The position numbers and the translations under genes are program-made. A stretch of 8,050 nt of DNA. Source: DASVEE01 sp036399695. GTDB lineage: Bacteria; Acidobacteriota; Thermoanaerobaculia; Gp7-AA8. Below the pieces are notes generated by a model. That model saw only the letters and a list, made by a program, of their open reading frames with translations, ran no database searches and was not told the origin of the DNA. The first letter of the stretch is position 1. Each line of letters opens with the position of its first letter. This document shows, one piece after another, positions 1 through 6,545 of this stretch. The stretch spans positions 1 to 8,050 of the forward strand of contig DASWMP010000247.1 in the NCBI GenBank assembly GCA_036399695.1, given 5' to 3'.

Positions 1-17
1 CCCCCCCCCCCCCCCCC
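1..17. other. Poly-C homopolymer run at window edge
   Basis: Seventeen consecutive C residues open the window, ending 17 bp from the stop codon of the minus-strand outer-membrane protein gene. Only the part inside the window is visible, so the run may be longer. It could be a genuine homopolymer, or a contig-end artefact: two-colour sequencing chemistry produces false poly-G, which reads as poly-C on the other strand. Nothing in the sequence decides between these. Confidence 0.9.
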
Positions 18-34
18 ACTCCGAGATATGGCGC

Positions 35-1429
35 TCAGAAGCGGGTGACCATGGAGATCGAACCGACCTTGTAGGTGTCCGACGTGTCGTACGCCAGGTC
101 GATCTGGAAGCGGGGCAGGGCGATACCGGCGCCGATGGAGAAGTGATTCTGGGCTTCCCCTTCCGGATAGAGGAGTGACGCGGCGATGCGGTCGGGGGTA
201 TCGAGCGGGCCGTTGAACTCGATGGAGTGGGCCGGGTCGCGCCAGTAGCCGCCGCGGATGGCGAACGGGATCCTGGTGGCGAAGAAGTACTCGGCGCCGA
301 GGTGCAGCTCCGTGACGTCGTTCGTGCGGTACGGTTCGTCGAGGTCGCCGACGGCCACGGTCGGGGTGAAGTCGTCGACGAGGTTCGTGTAGCGCACGTG
401 GACCGCGTCGGCGTTGATCGTCAGGACGGGAATGGGCCTTAAGGAGACGCCCAGGCCGGCCACGTCGGGGATGTGGAACTGGGAGTTGGCGACGCGGACG
501 AACTCGAGGTTCGTCGCCTCGGTGGCCACGAACGTCGGCGCGCTGAAGCTCGGGCCCTGCTTGTAGACGCCGCCGATGCTCAGGCGGTCGCTCGGGCTCC
601 ACTTGAAGCCGGCCGCGAAGGTGACGTCCGTCTCTTCCTTCAGCTCGACGTCGTCACCCGTGACGTCGCCGGTGGCCTGCACGGCGAAGCCGACGAAGTT
701 GAAGAAGGGATCGACGCGGAAGGTGAACGCTTCCTCGCGGAAGGTCTGGTAGCGCGCGGTGGCGCCGATCGAGAACTTCGGGTGCACCTGCCACGCGCCG
801 GCCAGGCCGAAGGTCCGCTGCTGCACGTCGACGGCGGAGATGAACGGATTGACGGTGTACTCGACGCACGAGAACGGATCGTTGCGCCGGGTGCGGACTG
901 CCTCGCACTCGGCCAGGCTGAGCGGGCCGCCGATGGGCTGGAAGTTCTCCTGCTCCATGAAGAAGTTCGGGACGTCCTTGTCGATCTGTCCGGTGAGCTC
1001 GTCGCGCTGGGCGATGACTTGTCCGGCCCCTTCATTGCGCAGCGGCTCGTGAAAGTACGCACCGATGGTGAAGTTTTTGATCGGGAAGACGGCGCTGGCG
1101 AAAGAGACGACGGCCCGGTCGCTGTGATGGCGAAACGCGGTGCGCTCGAACTCCGGATAGCTGCCGCTGGTCGTGAGGATCTGGTTCTCGAGGTAGTTGC
1201 GCACCTCGATCGAGATCTCCGGCTTGCGGAGGATCGTGAGACCGGCCGGATTCGCTTCCGCGGCGGAGGCGTCGTCGGCCAGGCCGAGGAACGCGCCTCC
1301 CATGCCGAGCGACCGGGCGCCGGGGTTCCCGAAGTTGAACTGCAGACCGGCGAGGGCTTCGATGTCAGTGTTCTGGGCGAAGGCACTCGTCGAGCAGACG
1401 AGCGCAAGGATCACGATCAGTTTGCGCAT
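35..1429 (-). CDS. OmpP1/FadL-family outer membrane beta-barrel protein
   Basis: This is a 464-residue protein predicted to form an outer-membrane barrel of the OmpP1/FadL/TodX type; members of that family let hydrophobic compounds such as long-chain fatty acids or aromatics cross the outer membrane. Residues 1-18 are a Sec signal peptide (basic start, hydrophobic core, AFA before the likely cut at Q19). C12 in the leader is preceded by V, so it is not a good lipobox. The family's N-terminal plug region is visible: SLGMGGAF at 40-47, ADDASA at 51-56 and NPAG at 60-63. The rest alternates amphipathic strands with polar loops, and the chain ends in a C-terminal Phe (VTRF), the usual BAM recognition signature. 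C175 and C188 lie in a presumed surface loop and could form a disulfide. Length fits the family. The ATG at 1429 is chosen because the signal peptide begins there; no clear Shine-Dalgarno sequence precedes it. The substrate cannot be told; a PorV-like role is an alternative. Confidence 0.82.
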   Translation of the reverse strand: MRKLIVILALVCSTSAFAQNTDIEALAGLQFNFGNPGARSLGMGGAFLGLADDASAAEANPAGLTILRKPEISIEVRNYLENQILTTSGSYPEFERTAFRHHSDRAVVSFASAVFPIKNFTIGAYFHEPLRNEGAGQVIAQRDELTGQIDKDVPNFFMEQENFQPIGGPLSLAECEAVRTRRNDPFSCVEYTVNPFISAVDVQQRTFGLAGAWQVHPKFSIGATARYQTFREEAFTFRVDPFFNFVGFAVQATGDVTGDDVELKEETDVTFAAGFKWSPSDRLSIGGVYKQGPSFSAPTFVATEATNLEFVRVANSQFHIPDVAGLGVSLRPIPVLTINADAVHVRYTNLVDDFTPTVAVGDLDEPYRTNDVTELHLGAEYFFATRIPFAIRGGYWRDPAHSIEFNGPLDTPDRIAASLLYPEGEAQNHFSIGAGIALPRFQIDLAYDTSDTYKVGSISMVTRF

Positions 1430-1439
1430 GGCGGGGCCG

Positions 1440-1445
1440 AGTTTA
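1440..1445 (-). promoter_or_regulatory. Possible -10 hexamer (TAAACT) for barrel gene
   Basis: On the minus strand TAAACT fits the TANNNT form of a -10 element and ends 10 nt before the ATG of the outer-membrane barrel gene. A start six to seven nt downstream would leave a leader of only a few bases, consistent with the lack of a Shine-Dalgarno sequence there. No convincing -35 was found. A six-base match is weak on its own; the support is that proS and the PH-like gene show the same arrangement. Confidence 0.3.
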
Positions 1446-1477
1446 CTTAGGTTGCGCGCGGGGCGCCACTCGGGGGG

Positions 1478-1580
1478 CTATGGGACCGATGGGACTTATG
1501 GGACAGATGGGACCTATGGGAGCTGCGCAGCGTCGGCGGCATCGCTCTCATCGGTCCAATGAGTCCCATCGGTCCCATCG
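1478..1580. repeat. Inverted repeat of 9-bp tandem units (ATGGGACNN)
   Basis: The left part holds five consecutive 9-bp units at 1480-1524 with the pattern ATGGGACNN (the last unit reads ATGGGAGCT). The right arm, 1545-1580, carries the same kind of unit on the other strand with the same 9-bp period (CATCGGTCC, AATGAGTCC, CATCGGTCC, CATCG). Arms 1478-1513 and 1545-1580 pair at about 30 of 36 positions, leaving a 31-nt centre. The structure begins 6 nt past the proS stop codon, so the proS transcript would run straight into it. No T-tract follows it on the minus strand, so it is not a textbook intrinsic terminator. The left arm's evenly spaced GGG runs also satisfy the common G-quadruplex rule on the plus strand. 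Confidence 0.9.
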
Positions 1581-1586
1581 TTCTTG

Positions 1587-3314
1587 CTATCGCCCGGCCG
1601 ACCGCCCGGTGGTCACGTGCCCTACGATCAGCTCCACGATCTCCGCGGGGGCGGCGAGCTGCTTTGCGCGGTCTTTGCGCCAGCTCCACTCCACCTGCCC
1701 TGCGGCGAGGCTCTTCGAGCCGACGGCTACGCGCAGCGGGAAGCCGACGAGATCGGCGTCCTTGAACTTGACGCCGGGGCGTTCGTCGCGGTCGTCGAAC
1801 AGCACGTCGACACCCGCGGCCAGCAGGGCTTCATAGATGCGCGCCGCCTCGGCGATGACGGCTTCGTCCTTGCCGACCGAGGTCACGAGCACCTCGAACG
1901 GGGCGATCGGCATCGGCCAGATGATGCCGTCGTCGTCGTGGCTCTGCTCGATGGCCGAGGCCACCGTGCGGCCGATGCCGAGGCCGTAGCAGCCCATGAT
2001 CATCGGGACGCGCTGCCCCTTCTCGTCGAGATACTCGCAGTGCATCGCCTCGGAGTACTTCGTGCCGAGCTTGAAGATGTGGCCGACTTCGATGCCGCGG
2101 TAGATCTCGAGTGCCGTCCCGCAGCGGGGGCAGGCGTCGCCAGCGTACACGGTCGTGAAGTCGCCGTACTCCGGCTCCGGGAAGTCGCGGCCGGGGACGG
2201 CGTTCGCCAGATGCGTGTCCTTCTTGTTTCCGCCGACGGTCCAGCGCTTCCGCCCCTTCAGCGACACGTCGGCCAAGACGCGGGCGCACTTCGTGCCGAC
2301 GGGGCCGCAGTAGCCGACCACGCCGCCGGTCGCCTCTTCGAAGCGCGTGTCCGGCAGCATCTCCATCCACTGCACGCCGAGGTGGTTCTTGATCTTGACC
2401 TCGTTGCCTTCGCGGTCGCCCCGGACCAGGACCATCACCGGGCCGAGGTCCGTGTCGAAGATCAGCGTCTTCACCAGCTCGGACGTCGGCTTGCCGAGGA
2501 AGCGGCCCACGTCGTCGATGGACTGCGTGCCGGGGGTGTGCAGCGGGGCGAGTTCCTCGAGCTCCATCGGTACCGGTTCGGGCTCGTCGTCGAAGAACTT
2601 CGACGTCGCCTTCTCCACGTTCGCGCCGTAACGGCAGTTCGGGCAGCCGACGACCGCGTCCTCGCCGGAGCCGGCCAGCACCATGAACTCGTGCGAGGCG
2701 GAGCCGCCGATGTTGCCGGTATCGGCTTCGACCGGGACGTGATCGAGCGAGCAGCGGTGGAAGATGCACGTGTAGGCGTCGCGCATCTTGTCGTACGTCT
2801 CATCCAGTGACTCACGGCTGGAGTGGAAGGAGTAGGCGTCCTTCATGATGAACTCGCGGCCGCGCATGAGACCGAAGCGGGGACGGACTTCGTCGCGGAA
2901 CTTCGTCTGGATCTGGTAGAGGTTGATCGGGAGCTGGCGGTACGAATTGATCGAATCGCGGACGACGTCTGTGATGACTTCCTCGTGCGTCGGCCCGAAG
3001 ACGAAGTCGCGGTCGTGCCGGTCCTTGATGCGGAGCAGCTCCTTCCCGTACTTTTGCCAGCGGCCCGATTCCATCCAGAGCTCGGCCGGCTGGATCGCCG
3101 GCATGAGCAGTTCGGCAGCCCCGGCGCGGTTCATCTCCTCGCGGACGATGTTCTCCATCTTGCGGATGGAACGGAGGCCGAGCGGGAGGTAGGTGTAGAT
3201 CCCGGCCGCGACTTTGCGAATGAGCCCGGCGCGCATCATCAGCTTCTGCGAGATGACGTCGGCATCGGCGGGAACTTCACGGAGCGTGTTGAGGAAGTAT
3301 TGAGACCAGCGCAT
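1587..3314 (-). CDS. proS: Prolyl-tRNA synthetase (bacterial type, with editing domain)
   Basis: This cytoplasmic class II aminoacyl-tRNA synthetase charges tRNA-Pro with proline. The 575-residue length matches the bacterial ProRS form that carries an editing insertion (E. coli about 572). Motif 1 lies around 55-80, motif 2 at about 139-163 (FRDEVRPRFG, then REFIMKDAYSF) and motif 3 at 441-454 (GCYGLGIGRTVASA). The INS editing domain against mischarged Ala-tRNA-Pro falls between about 224 and 400; K282, D349 and H368 appear to line up with the E. coli editing-domain residues K279, D350 and H369. Two CxxC pairs (224/227 and 395/398) bracket this domain and may bind a metal. The anticodon-binding domain spans about 474-565, followed by a short polar tail. 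The ATG at 3314 fits the family N-terminus (MRWSQYFLNTLRE). There is no clear ribosome-binding site; a TAGAAT hexamer lies 12 nt upstream. The gene is flanked on both sides by intergenic hairpin repeats. Confidence 0.97.
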   Translation of the reverse strand: MRWSQYFLNTLREVPADADVISQKLMMRAGLIRKVAAGIYTYLPLGLRSIRKMENIVREEMNRAGAAELLMPAIQPAELWMESGRWQKYGKELLRIKDRHDRDFVFGPTHEEVITDVVRDSINSYRQLPINLYQIQTKFRDEVRPRFGLMRGREFIMKDAYSFHSSRESLDETYDKMRDAYTCIFHRCSLDHVPVEADTGNIGGSASHEFMVLAGSGEDAVVGCPNCRYGANVEKATSKFFDDEPEPVPMELEELAPLHTPGTQSIDDVGRFLGKPTSELVKTLIFDTDLGPVMVLVRGDREGNEVKIKNHLGVQWMEMLPDTRFEEATGGVVGYCGPVGTKCARVLADVSLKGRKRWTVGGNKKDTHLANAVPGRDFPEPEYGDFTTVYAGDACPRCGTALEIYRGIEVGHIFKLGTKYSEAMHCEYLDEKGQRVPMIMGCYGLGIGRTVASAIEQSHDDDGIIWPMPIAPFEVLVTSVGKDEAVIAEAARIYEALLAAGVDVLFDDRDERPGVKFKDADLVGFPLRVAVGSKSLAAGQVEWSWRKDRAKQLAAPAEIVELIVGHVTTGRSAGR

Positions 3315-3326
3315 AAAAGGATGGCG

Positions 3327-3332
3327 ATTCTA
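3327..3332 (-). promoter_or_regulatory. Possible -10 hexamer (TAGAAT) for proS
   Basis: On the minus strand TAGAAT differs from the sigma70 -10 consensus at one base. Twelve nt separate it from the proS ATG, implying a leader of about five nt and little room for a Shine-Dalgarno sequence. It lies at the outer edge of the large inverted repeat, so any -35 element would have to be inside the repeat arm; no TTGACA-like hexamer is seen there. Confidence 0.4.
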
Positions 3333-3335
3333 GCA

Positions 3336-3526
3336 GTAGGGAGTTGGCGGTTGGCAGTTGGCGGAGGAGGGGACGGGGGCGACCGGGGGAGAAGATGAAC
3401 GCAGAACGCAGAACGCAGAACGATGAATTTAGAAAAGAGCACGGGAACCCCCGGCTTCTCAATTCTGCGTTCTGCGTTCTTGGTTTTCTCTTCTCCCCTG
3501 CCAACCGCCTACTGCCAACTGCCAAC
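3336..3526. repeat. Long inverted repeat of 7-bp units, outer pair (GTTGGCR)
   Basis: The left arm has four 7-bp units at 3336-3363 (GTAGGGA, GTTGGCG, GTTGGCA, GTTGGCG). The right arm at 3499-3526 holds four units on the opposite strand (TGCCAAC, CGCCTAC, TGCCAAC, TGCCAAC). Both arms keep the 7-bp period, including a diverged GTAGG-type unit. Between them lie a G-rich stretch (3363-3389), whose GGGGAGAAGA part has a counterpart near 3488-3498, and a second inner inverted repeat. The whole fills the proS/PH-like gene divergent promoter region and abuts both candidate -10 hexamers. Confidence 0.9.
3397..3479. repeat. Inner inverted repeat of 7-bp units (GAACGCA)
   Basis: Nested in the GTTGGCR inverted repeat. 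GAACGCA occurs three times in a row at 3397-3417 and is followed by a diverged unit GAACGAT at 3418-3424. The opposite-strand counterpart TGCGTTC occurs twice at 3466-3479, preceded by AATTC. The inner unit is unrelated in sequence to the outer unit but shares its 7-bp period, so two different heptamer families sit concentrically in one spacer. The centre (about 3431-3456) shows no recognisable motif. Confidence 0.9.
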
Positions 3527-3532
3527 TACAAT
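3527..3532 (+). promoter_or_regulatory. Possible -10 hexamer (TACAAT) for PH-like gene
   Basis: TACAAT is one base off the sigma70 -10 consensus and follows directly after the last GTTGGC-type unit of the inverted repeat. Nine nt separate it from the ATG at 3542, so a start at the usual distance would give a leader of about two to three nt. No Shine-Dalgarno sequence and no convincing -35 were found. Confidence 0.4.
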
Positions 3533-3541
3533 TCACGGCGC

Positions 3542-3982
3542 ATGCTCGTCTTCGAACGTCCGCCGGTCTCGCGGCTCATCTCCTGCGCGGCGACATTCGG
3601 CTCCGCGGCCATCTTCTTCATGTACCTGGCCGAGCATCCGACGGACTACAGCATCCTCATCATGGCGGGGCTGGTCCTGCTGTTCCTCGGCACGCTGGCC
3701 GGCTTCGTCATGCAGTACGGCGATCACATCTACCTCTCGTCCGAGGGGGTGAAGTACGAGAACCGGCTGCTCAAGCTCTTTGGCAAAAGGGGGGAGTGGA
3801 TGCGGTGGGAGGACGTCGTCGAAGTTCGCGAAGTCCGGCGCAAAGTGCTGATTCTGCTGTCGAATGACGGACGGCGGGTCCTGGTCGACGCCATCCTTGG
3901 CTACGCGATTGCACGCGCGGAAATCCTGAGGCGGGCTCCACAGGCGATCCGCTCCGGAACGCTGATCGAAGAAAAACAATGA
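3542..3982 (+). CDS. Small two-helix membrane protein with PH-like C-terminal domain
   Basis: This is a 146-residue protein. Two hydrophobic segments, about 11-30 and 36-57, are separated by a short polar turn (EHPTDY), making a helical hairpin. The remaining region (58-134) starts with IYLSSEGVKYENRL, alternates short beta strands, passes through WMRWEDVVEVREVRR and VLILLSNDGRRVLVD, and ends in a helix (AIARAEILRRAPQ). That pattern is what bacterial PH-like (YcxB/DUF304-type) cytoplasmic domains look like, with the W-E-DV segment and a final helix; I infer the fold and cannot name a function. The frame is open further upstream, but that part translates the inverted repeat, so the ATG at 3542, just past the repeat and a TACAAT hexamer, is preferred. 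Its stop overlaps the next start (ATGA), so it is very probably co-transcribed and translationally coupled with the lytic transglycosylase gene. Confidence 0.75.
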   Translation: MLVFERPPVSRLISCAATFGSAAIFFMYLAEHPTDYSILIMAGLVLLFLGTLAGFVMQYGDHIYLSSEGVKYENRLLKLFGKRGEWMRWEDVVEVREVRRKVLILLSNDGRRVLVDAILGYAIARAEILRRAPQAIRSGTLIEEKQ

Positions 3983-6405
3983 CCGATACCCGTGAGGAAC
4001 GACCGCGCAGGCGCAAACCGCTCAAGCCGCTCCTCATCCTCGCTGCCGCCGTCGTCGCGATCGCGGCCATCGCCGCAATCTACCTGGCGCGCCAGCGCGT
4101 GCAGCGTCACCGCGTCTTCCGCACGACCGGCGGGGAAGTGAAGCCGGCGCCGCCGGCGGGATTCCCGCCGCTCGAGCGGTGGAGTGAGGCTTTCCAGCAG
4201 CTTCCCCCGTCGCAGCTCGACGACCTGCTCGACGAGCTGGAGAAGCGCCATCCGAACGAATACAAGCAGTGGTCCCTCGGCTACCTGCACGCCCGCGCAC
4301 TGATCGAAGAGAACGACCGCGCCGAAGCGGAGCGCCGGCTCGCCCCCTTCCTCGTCGACGGCAACCGCTTCCGCGACCTCGCTCTCTATCACCGCGTGGC
4401 GCTCGATGACGCCGGCGGCGACGAAGCGGCGGCGAGCCGCTCGCGCCAGGAGCTGATCTTCAAGTACCCGGACGCGATGTACCGCGACCCGGCCATTGAC
4501 GAGGAGCTCGACTACCTGGCCACGCTCGAGGACACGAAGCCGCTCCTCGTCTTCGCCATGCGCCTCAACCCGACGGGGACGGCGCAGCAGCGGCGCGATA
4601 CCGACGCCCGCATCGTCTCCTCGCTGGTGCGCGCCGGCGACGAAGCGCGCGCCCTCGCCACCGGCCTGCCGCTGCTGCGCGCCAACGCCACCGACGACGC
4701 TTCGGATCGCATCTCCCGCGCCCTCGACCGGCCGGAGCTGATCAAACGCATGACGCCCGAGCAGTGGGCGCTCATGGGGGAGACGTTCCGCAACCATCGC
4801 CACTACGACCGTGCCGTGGCCCTGCTGTCGCTGGCCATCCCCCGCCTCCCCGCCCGCCAGGACGACCTCCGCTTCGCCCTGGGCCGCAGTTACTTCGGCA
4901 ACGAGCAGTTCGTCGAGGCGCAACGGACATACCTCGCAGGGGCCGCGGCGACGCAGAAACCGGATCAGAAGGTCACGTTCTTCTGGCACGCCGCACGCGC
5001 GGCGCAACTGCGCGGCGACGACGCCACCGCCGAGCGGCTGATGACCCAGGCCATCGCCGTGCCGGGCAAGTTCCCGGCGACGCTGGCGGCGCTGACGCAG
5101 AGGCTGCGCACCCGGCTGCGCGCCGGCCGTATGGCCGAAGCGCAGTCGGATCTGGCTCTGCTGCGCAAGATGGCGCCGAACGAGCGGGCCGTGCTCGAAG
5201 GGTCGCTCGCGTACGCCATCGGCATGGTCGCGCGGAACCAGCCCGCCGCCGCCACCGGGTCGCTCAATGCGATTCCGCGGGCGCTGCTCGACGGCTACGA
5301 CGAAGCGGAGCTGTCGTACTGGCGCGCCCGCGCGCTGGAGACGGCCGATCCGGCCACGGCGTTTCGCGAATACTTGTCGGTGCTGCGCTCGGACGTCCCC
5401 GCGCACTTTGCCTATTTCTCGCGGCGGCGGCTCGACTCGCCGTCGATGGCCCCACGACTGACGCAGGAGCTGACCCGCCGCGAGGCTCAGGTGCGCACGC
5501 TCATCGCGGAGAAGAAGTTCGACGAGGCGAAGGAGATCCAGACGGATCGCGTGCTGCTGTCGTCGCGCGATCACGCCAAGCAGCTCGAGATCCTGCGCGG
5601 CATCTACCAGCAGTTGCCGTCGTATAAGGCGGTGCTGGCGCTCGAGCCGCACGCCTTTCCGAAGTTCCCGATGGAGTCGGACAACCGCGCGCTGCTGCTG
5701 ATGGCCATGGGGCTGTACGACGAAGCAGTGGACGACATCACCCGCCGCTGGGATCTCCGTCCGGCGAAGGAAGCGCTCACCCGTTCGCTGGCGCTGAACC
5801 GCGGCAGCGCGTCACGCGAATCGATCTATGCGATCGAGGTGATGATGAACCGCGTCCCGAAAGACTTCTACCCGGAGCTGCTCCCCCGCAGCGTCCGCGA
5901 GCTGCTCTATCCCCGCTACTTCGAGGAGTTCATCGCCGCCGACGCCAAACGCTTCGGCGCCGACCCGACGCTCGTGCTGTCGATCATGCGCGAGGAGTCC
6001 CGCTTCAACCCCCGCGCAAAGTCCGTCGCCGCAGCCCGCGGCCTCCTGCAGTTCATCATCACCACCGCGAGAGAGATCGGCCGCGGCATCGGCCTGGTGG
6101 ACGTCGACCCGGAGGACCTGTACGACCCGCGCGTGATCATCCAGTTGGGCGCCAAGTACGTCAGCGAGCTCTCGAAACAGCTCGGCGGCAACCGCTACCG
6201 CGTCGCGGCCGCGTACAACGCCGGCCCGAAGCAGGTGGCGCTGTGGTCCCGCATGCAGCCGGGCCACGGGGATGACTACTTTCTCTCGTCCGTGAACTTT
6301 GACGAGACCAAGCACTACATCCGCAAGGTGATGAACTCGTACGAGCGGTACAACGAGATCTATGGTGGCGGCGGGCCGGCGGGTGGGATTCGGGCGGAGC
6401 CGTAA
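3979..6405 (+). CDS. Membrane-anchored, TPR-rich lytic transglycosylase (Slt70-like)
   Basis: This 808-residue protein is predicted to cleave peptidoglycan glycan strands in the periplasm, releasing 1,6-anhydro-muropeptides. The N-terminus is a basic stretch (RPRRRK, 9-14) and one hydrophobic helix (about 15-37), with no obvious signal-peptidase site, so it is probably an inner-membrane anchor with the bulk outside. Residues about 55-630 are a long helical, TPR/superhelix-like region, as in the U-shaped domain of Slt70. The catalytic GH23 domain is at about 650-795: REES at 671-674 with E673 as the general acid, GLLQFIITTA at 688-697 in place of the usual GLMQxMPxTA, and AYNAGP at 745-750. 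The chain ends in a Gly-rich tail. It is longer than E. coli Slt70 (about 645 residues). The ATG at 3979 overlaps the previous stop; there is no strong Shine-Dalgarno sequence, which fits coupling. The family call is secure; whether it acts in turnover, secretion or division is not visible. Confidence 0.92.
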   Translation: MTDTREERPRRRKPLKPLLILAAAVVAIAAIAAIYLARQRVQRHRVFRTTGGEVKPAPPAGFPPLERWSEAFQQLPPSQLDDLLDELEKRHPNEYKQWSLGYLHARALIEENDRAEAERRLAPFLVDGNRFRDLALYHRVALDDAGGDEAAASRSRQELIFKYPDAMYRDPAIDEELDYLATLEDTKPLLVFAMRLNPTGTAQQRRDTDARIVSSLVRAGDEARALATGLPLLRANATDDASDRISRALDRPELIKRMTPEQWALMGETFRNHRHYDRAVALLSLAIPRLPARQDDLRFALGRSYFGNEQFVEAQRTYLAGAAATQKPDQKVTFFWHAARAAQLRGDDATAERLMTQAIAVPGKFPATLAALTQRLRTRLRAGRMAEAQSDLALLRKMAPNERAVLEGSLAYAIGMVARNQPAAATGSLNAIPRALLDGYDEAELSYWRARALETADPATAFREYLSVLRSDVPAHFAYFSRRRLDSPSMAPRLTQELTRREAQVRTLIAEKKFDEAKEIQTDRVLLSSRDHAKQLEILRGIYQQLPSYKAVLALEPHAFPKFPMESDNRALLLMAMGLYDEAVDDITRRWDLRPAKEALTRSLALNRGSASRESIYAIEVMMNRVPKDFYPELLPRSVRELLYPRYFEEFIAADAKRFGADPTLVLSIMREESRFNPRAKSVAAARGLLQFIITTAREIGRGIGLVDVDPEDLYDPRVIIQLGAKYVSELSKQLGGNRYRVAAAYNAGPKQVALWSRMQPGHGDDYFLSSVNFDETKHYIRKVMNSYERYNEIYGGGGPAGGIRAEP

Positions 6406-6440
6406 CGCGCGGAGCAGCGCGTTACTGGTTTTTGGTTTTC
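6402..6440 (+). terminator. Candidate intrinsic terminator containing the slt stop codon
   Basis: GTAACGCGC (6402-6410) and GCGCGTTAC (6417-6425) form a perfect 9-bp GC-rich stem with a six-base loop (GGAGCA), and the TAA stop lies inside the stem. The following plus-strand sequence is T-rich but broken by GG pairs (TGG, five Ts, GG, four Ts, CGG). Stem, loop and position are right for a terminator; the interrupted T-tract lowers confidence. Confidence 0.55.
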
Positions 6441-6545
6441 GGTTTTTGGTGCTCCGCTGTGGCGAATCTTACACGGCGGCTAAGTTGCCCCTCGGATCAC
6501 CGCAAAGCGGAGCACCAAAAACCAAAAACCAAAAAACCGAAAACC
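6427..6545. repeat. Inverted repeat of GGTTTTY 7-bp units between convergent genes
   Basis: The left arm, 6427-6458, reads as GGTTTTT, GGTTTTC, GGTTTTT, GGTGCTC, CGCT. The right arm, 6506-6545, read on the minus strand, is GGTTTTC, an eight-base GGTTTTTT, GGTTTTT, GGTTTTT, GGTGCTC, CGCT. The inner 18 bases of the arms (6441-6458 against 6506-6523) are a perfect match, and the outer part differs by one extra unit, a C/T change and one extra T. The 47-nt centre (6459-6505) shows no recognisable feature. It lies between the convergent lytic transglycosylase and bshA genes and could act as a bidirectional transcript end, though the T-rich parts sit outside the GC-rich stem on both strands. Confidence 0.9.

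Noticed and set aside
1480..1836. Plus-strand reading frame beginning with a collagen-like Met-Gly-Pro repeat
   Set aside because: The collagen-like part is just the translation of the 9-bp DNA repeat, and the rest is antisense to the 3' end of proS with no family resemblance.
1584..2810. Plus-strand open frame of 408 codons, opposite proS
   Set aside because: Antisense shadow of a well-supported gene; low-complexity, no domain. The same applies to the plus-strand frames at 473-1450 and 6901-7686.
3363..3389. Three-tier G-quadruplex in the G-rich stretch of the proS divergent spacer
   Set aside because: Only three runs of three or more Gs are present (3369-3372, 3375-3379, 3385-3389), one short of the usual four.
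3331..3530. CRISPR array
   Set aside because: Units are 7 bp, contiguous, without spacers, and inverted between arms; no cas genes are present.
3344..3541. 66-codon N-terminal extension of the PH-like membrane protein
   Set aside because: The extension translates the nested inverted repeat, would add an Arg-rich low-complexity stretch, and lacks a ribosome binding site; the ATG at 3542 next to a TACAAT hexamer is better.
3901..5652. Minus-strand open frame of 583 codons
   Set aside because: It lies antisense to the lytic transglycosylase gene. Its Arg-, Gly- and Val-rich composition without motifs is typical of shadow frames opposite GC-rich coding DNA.
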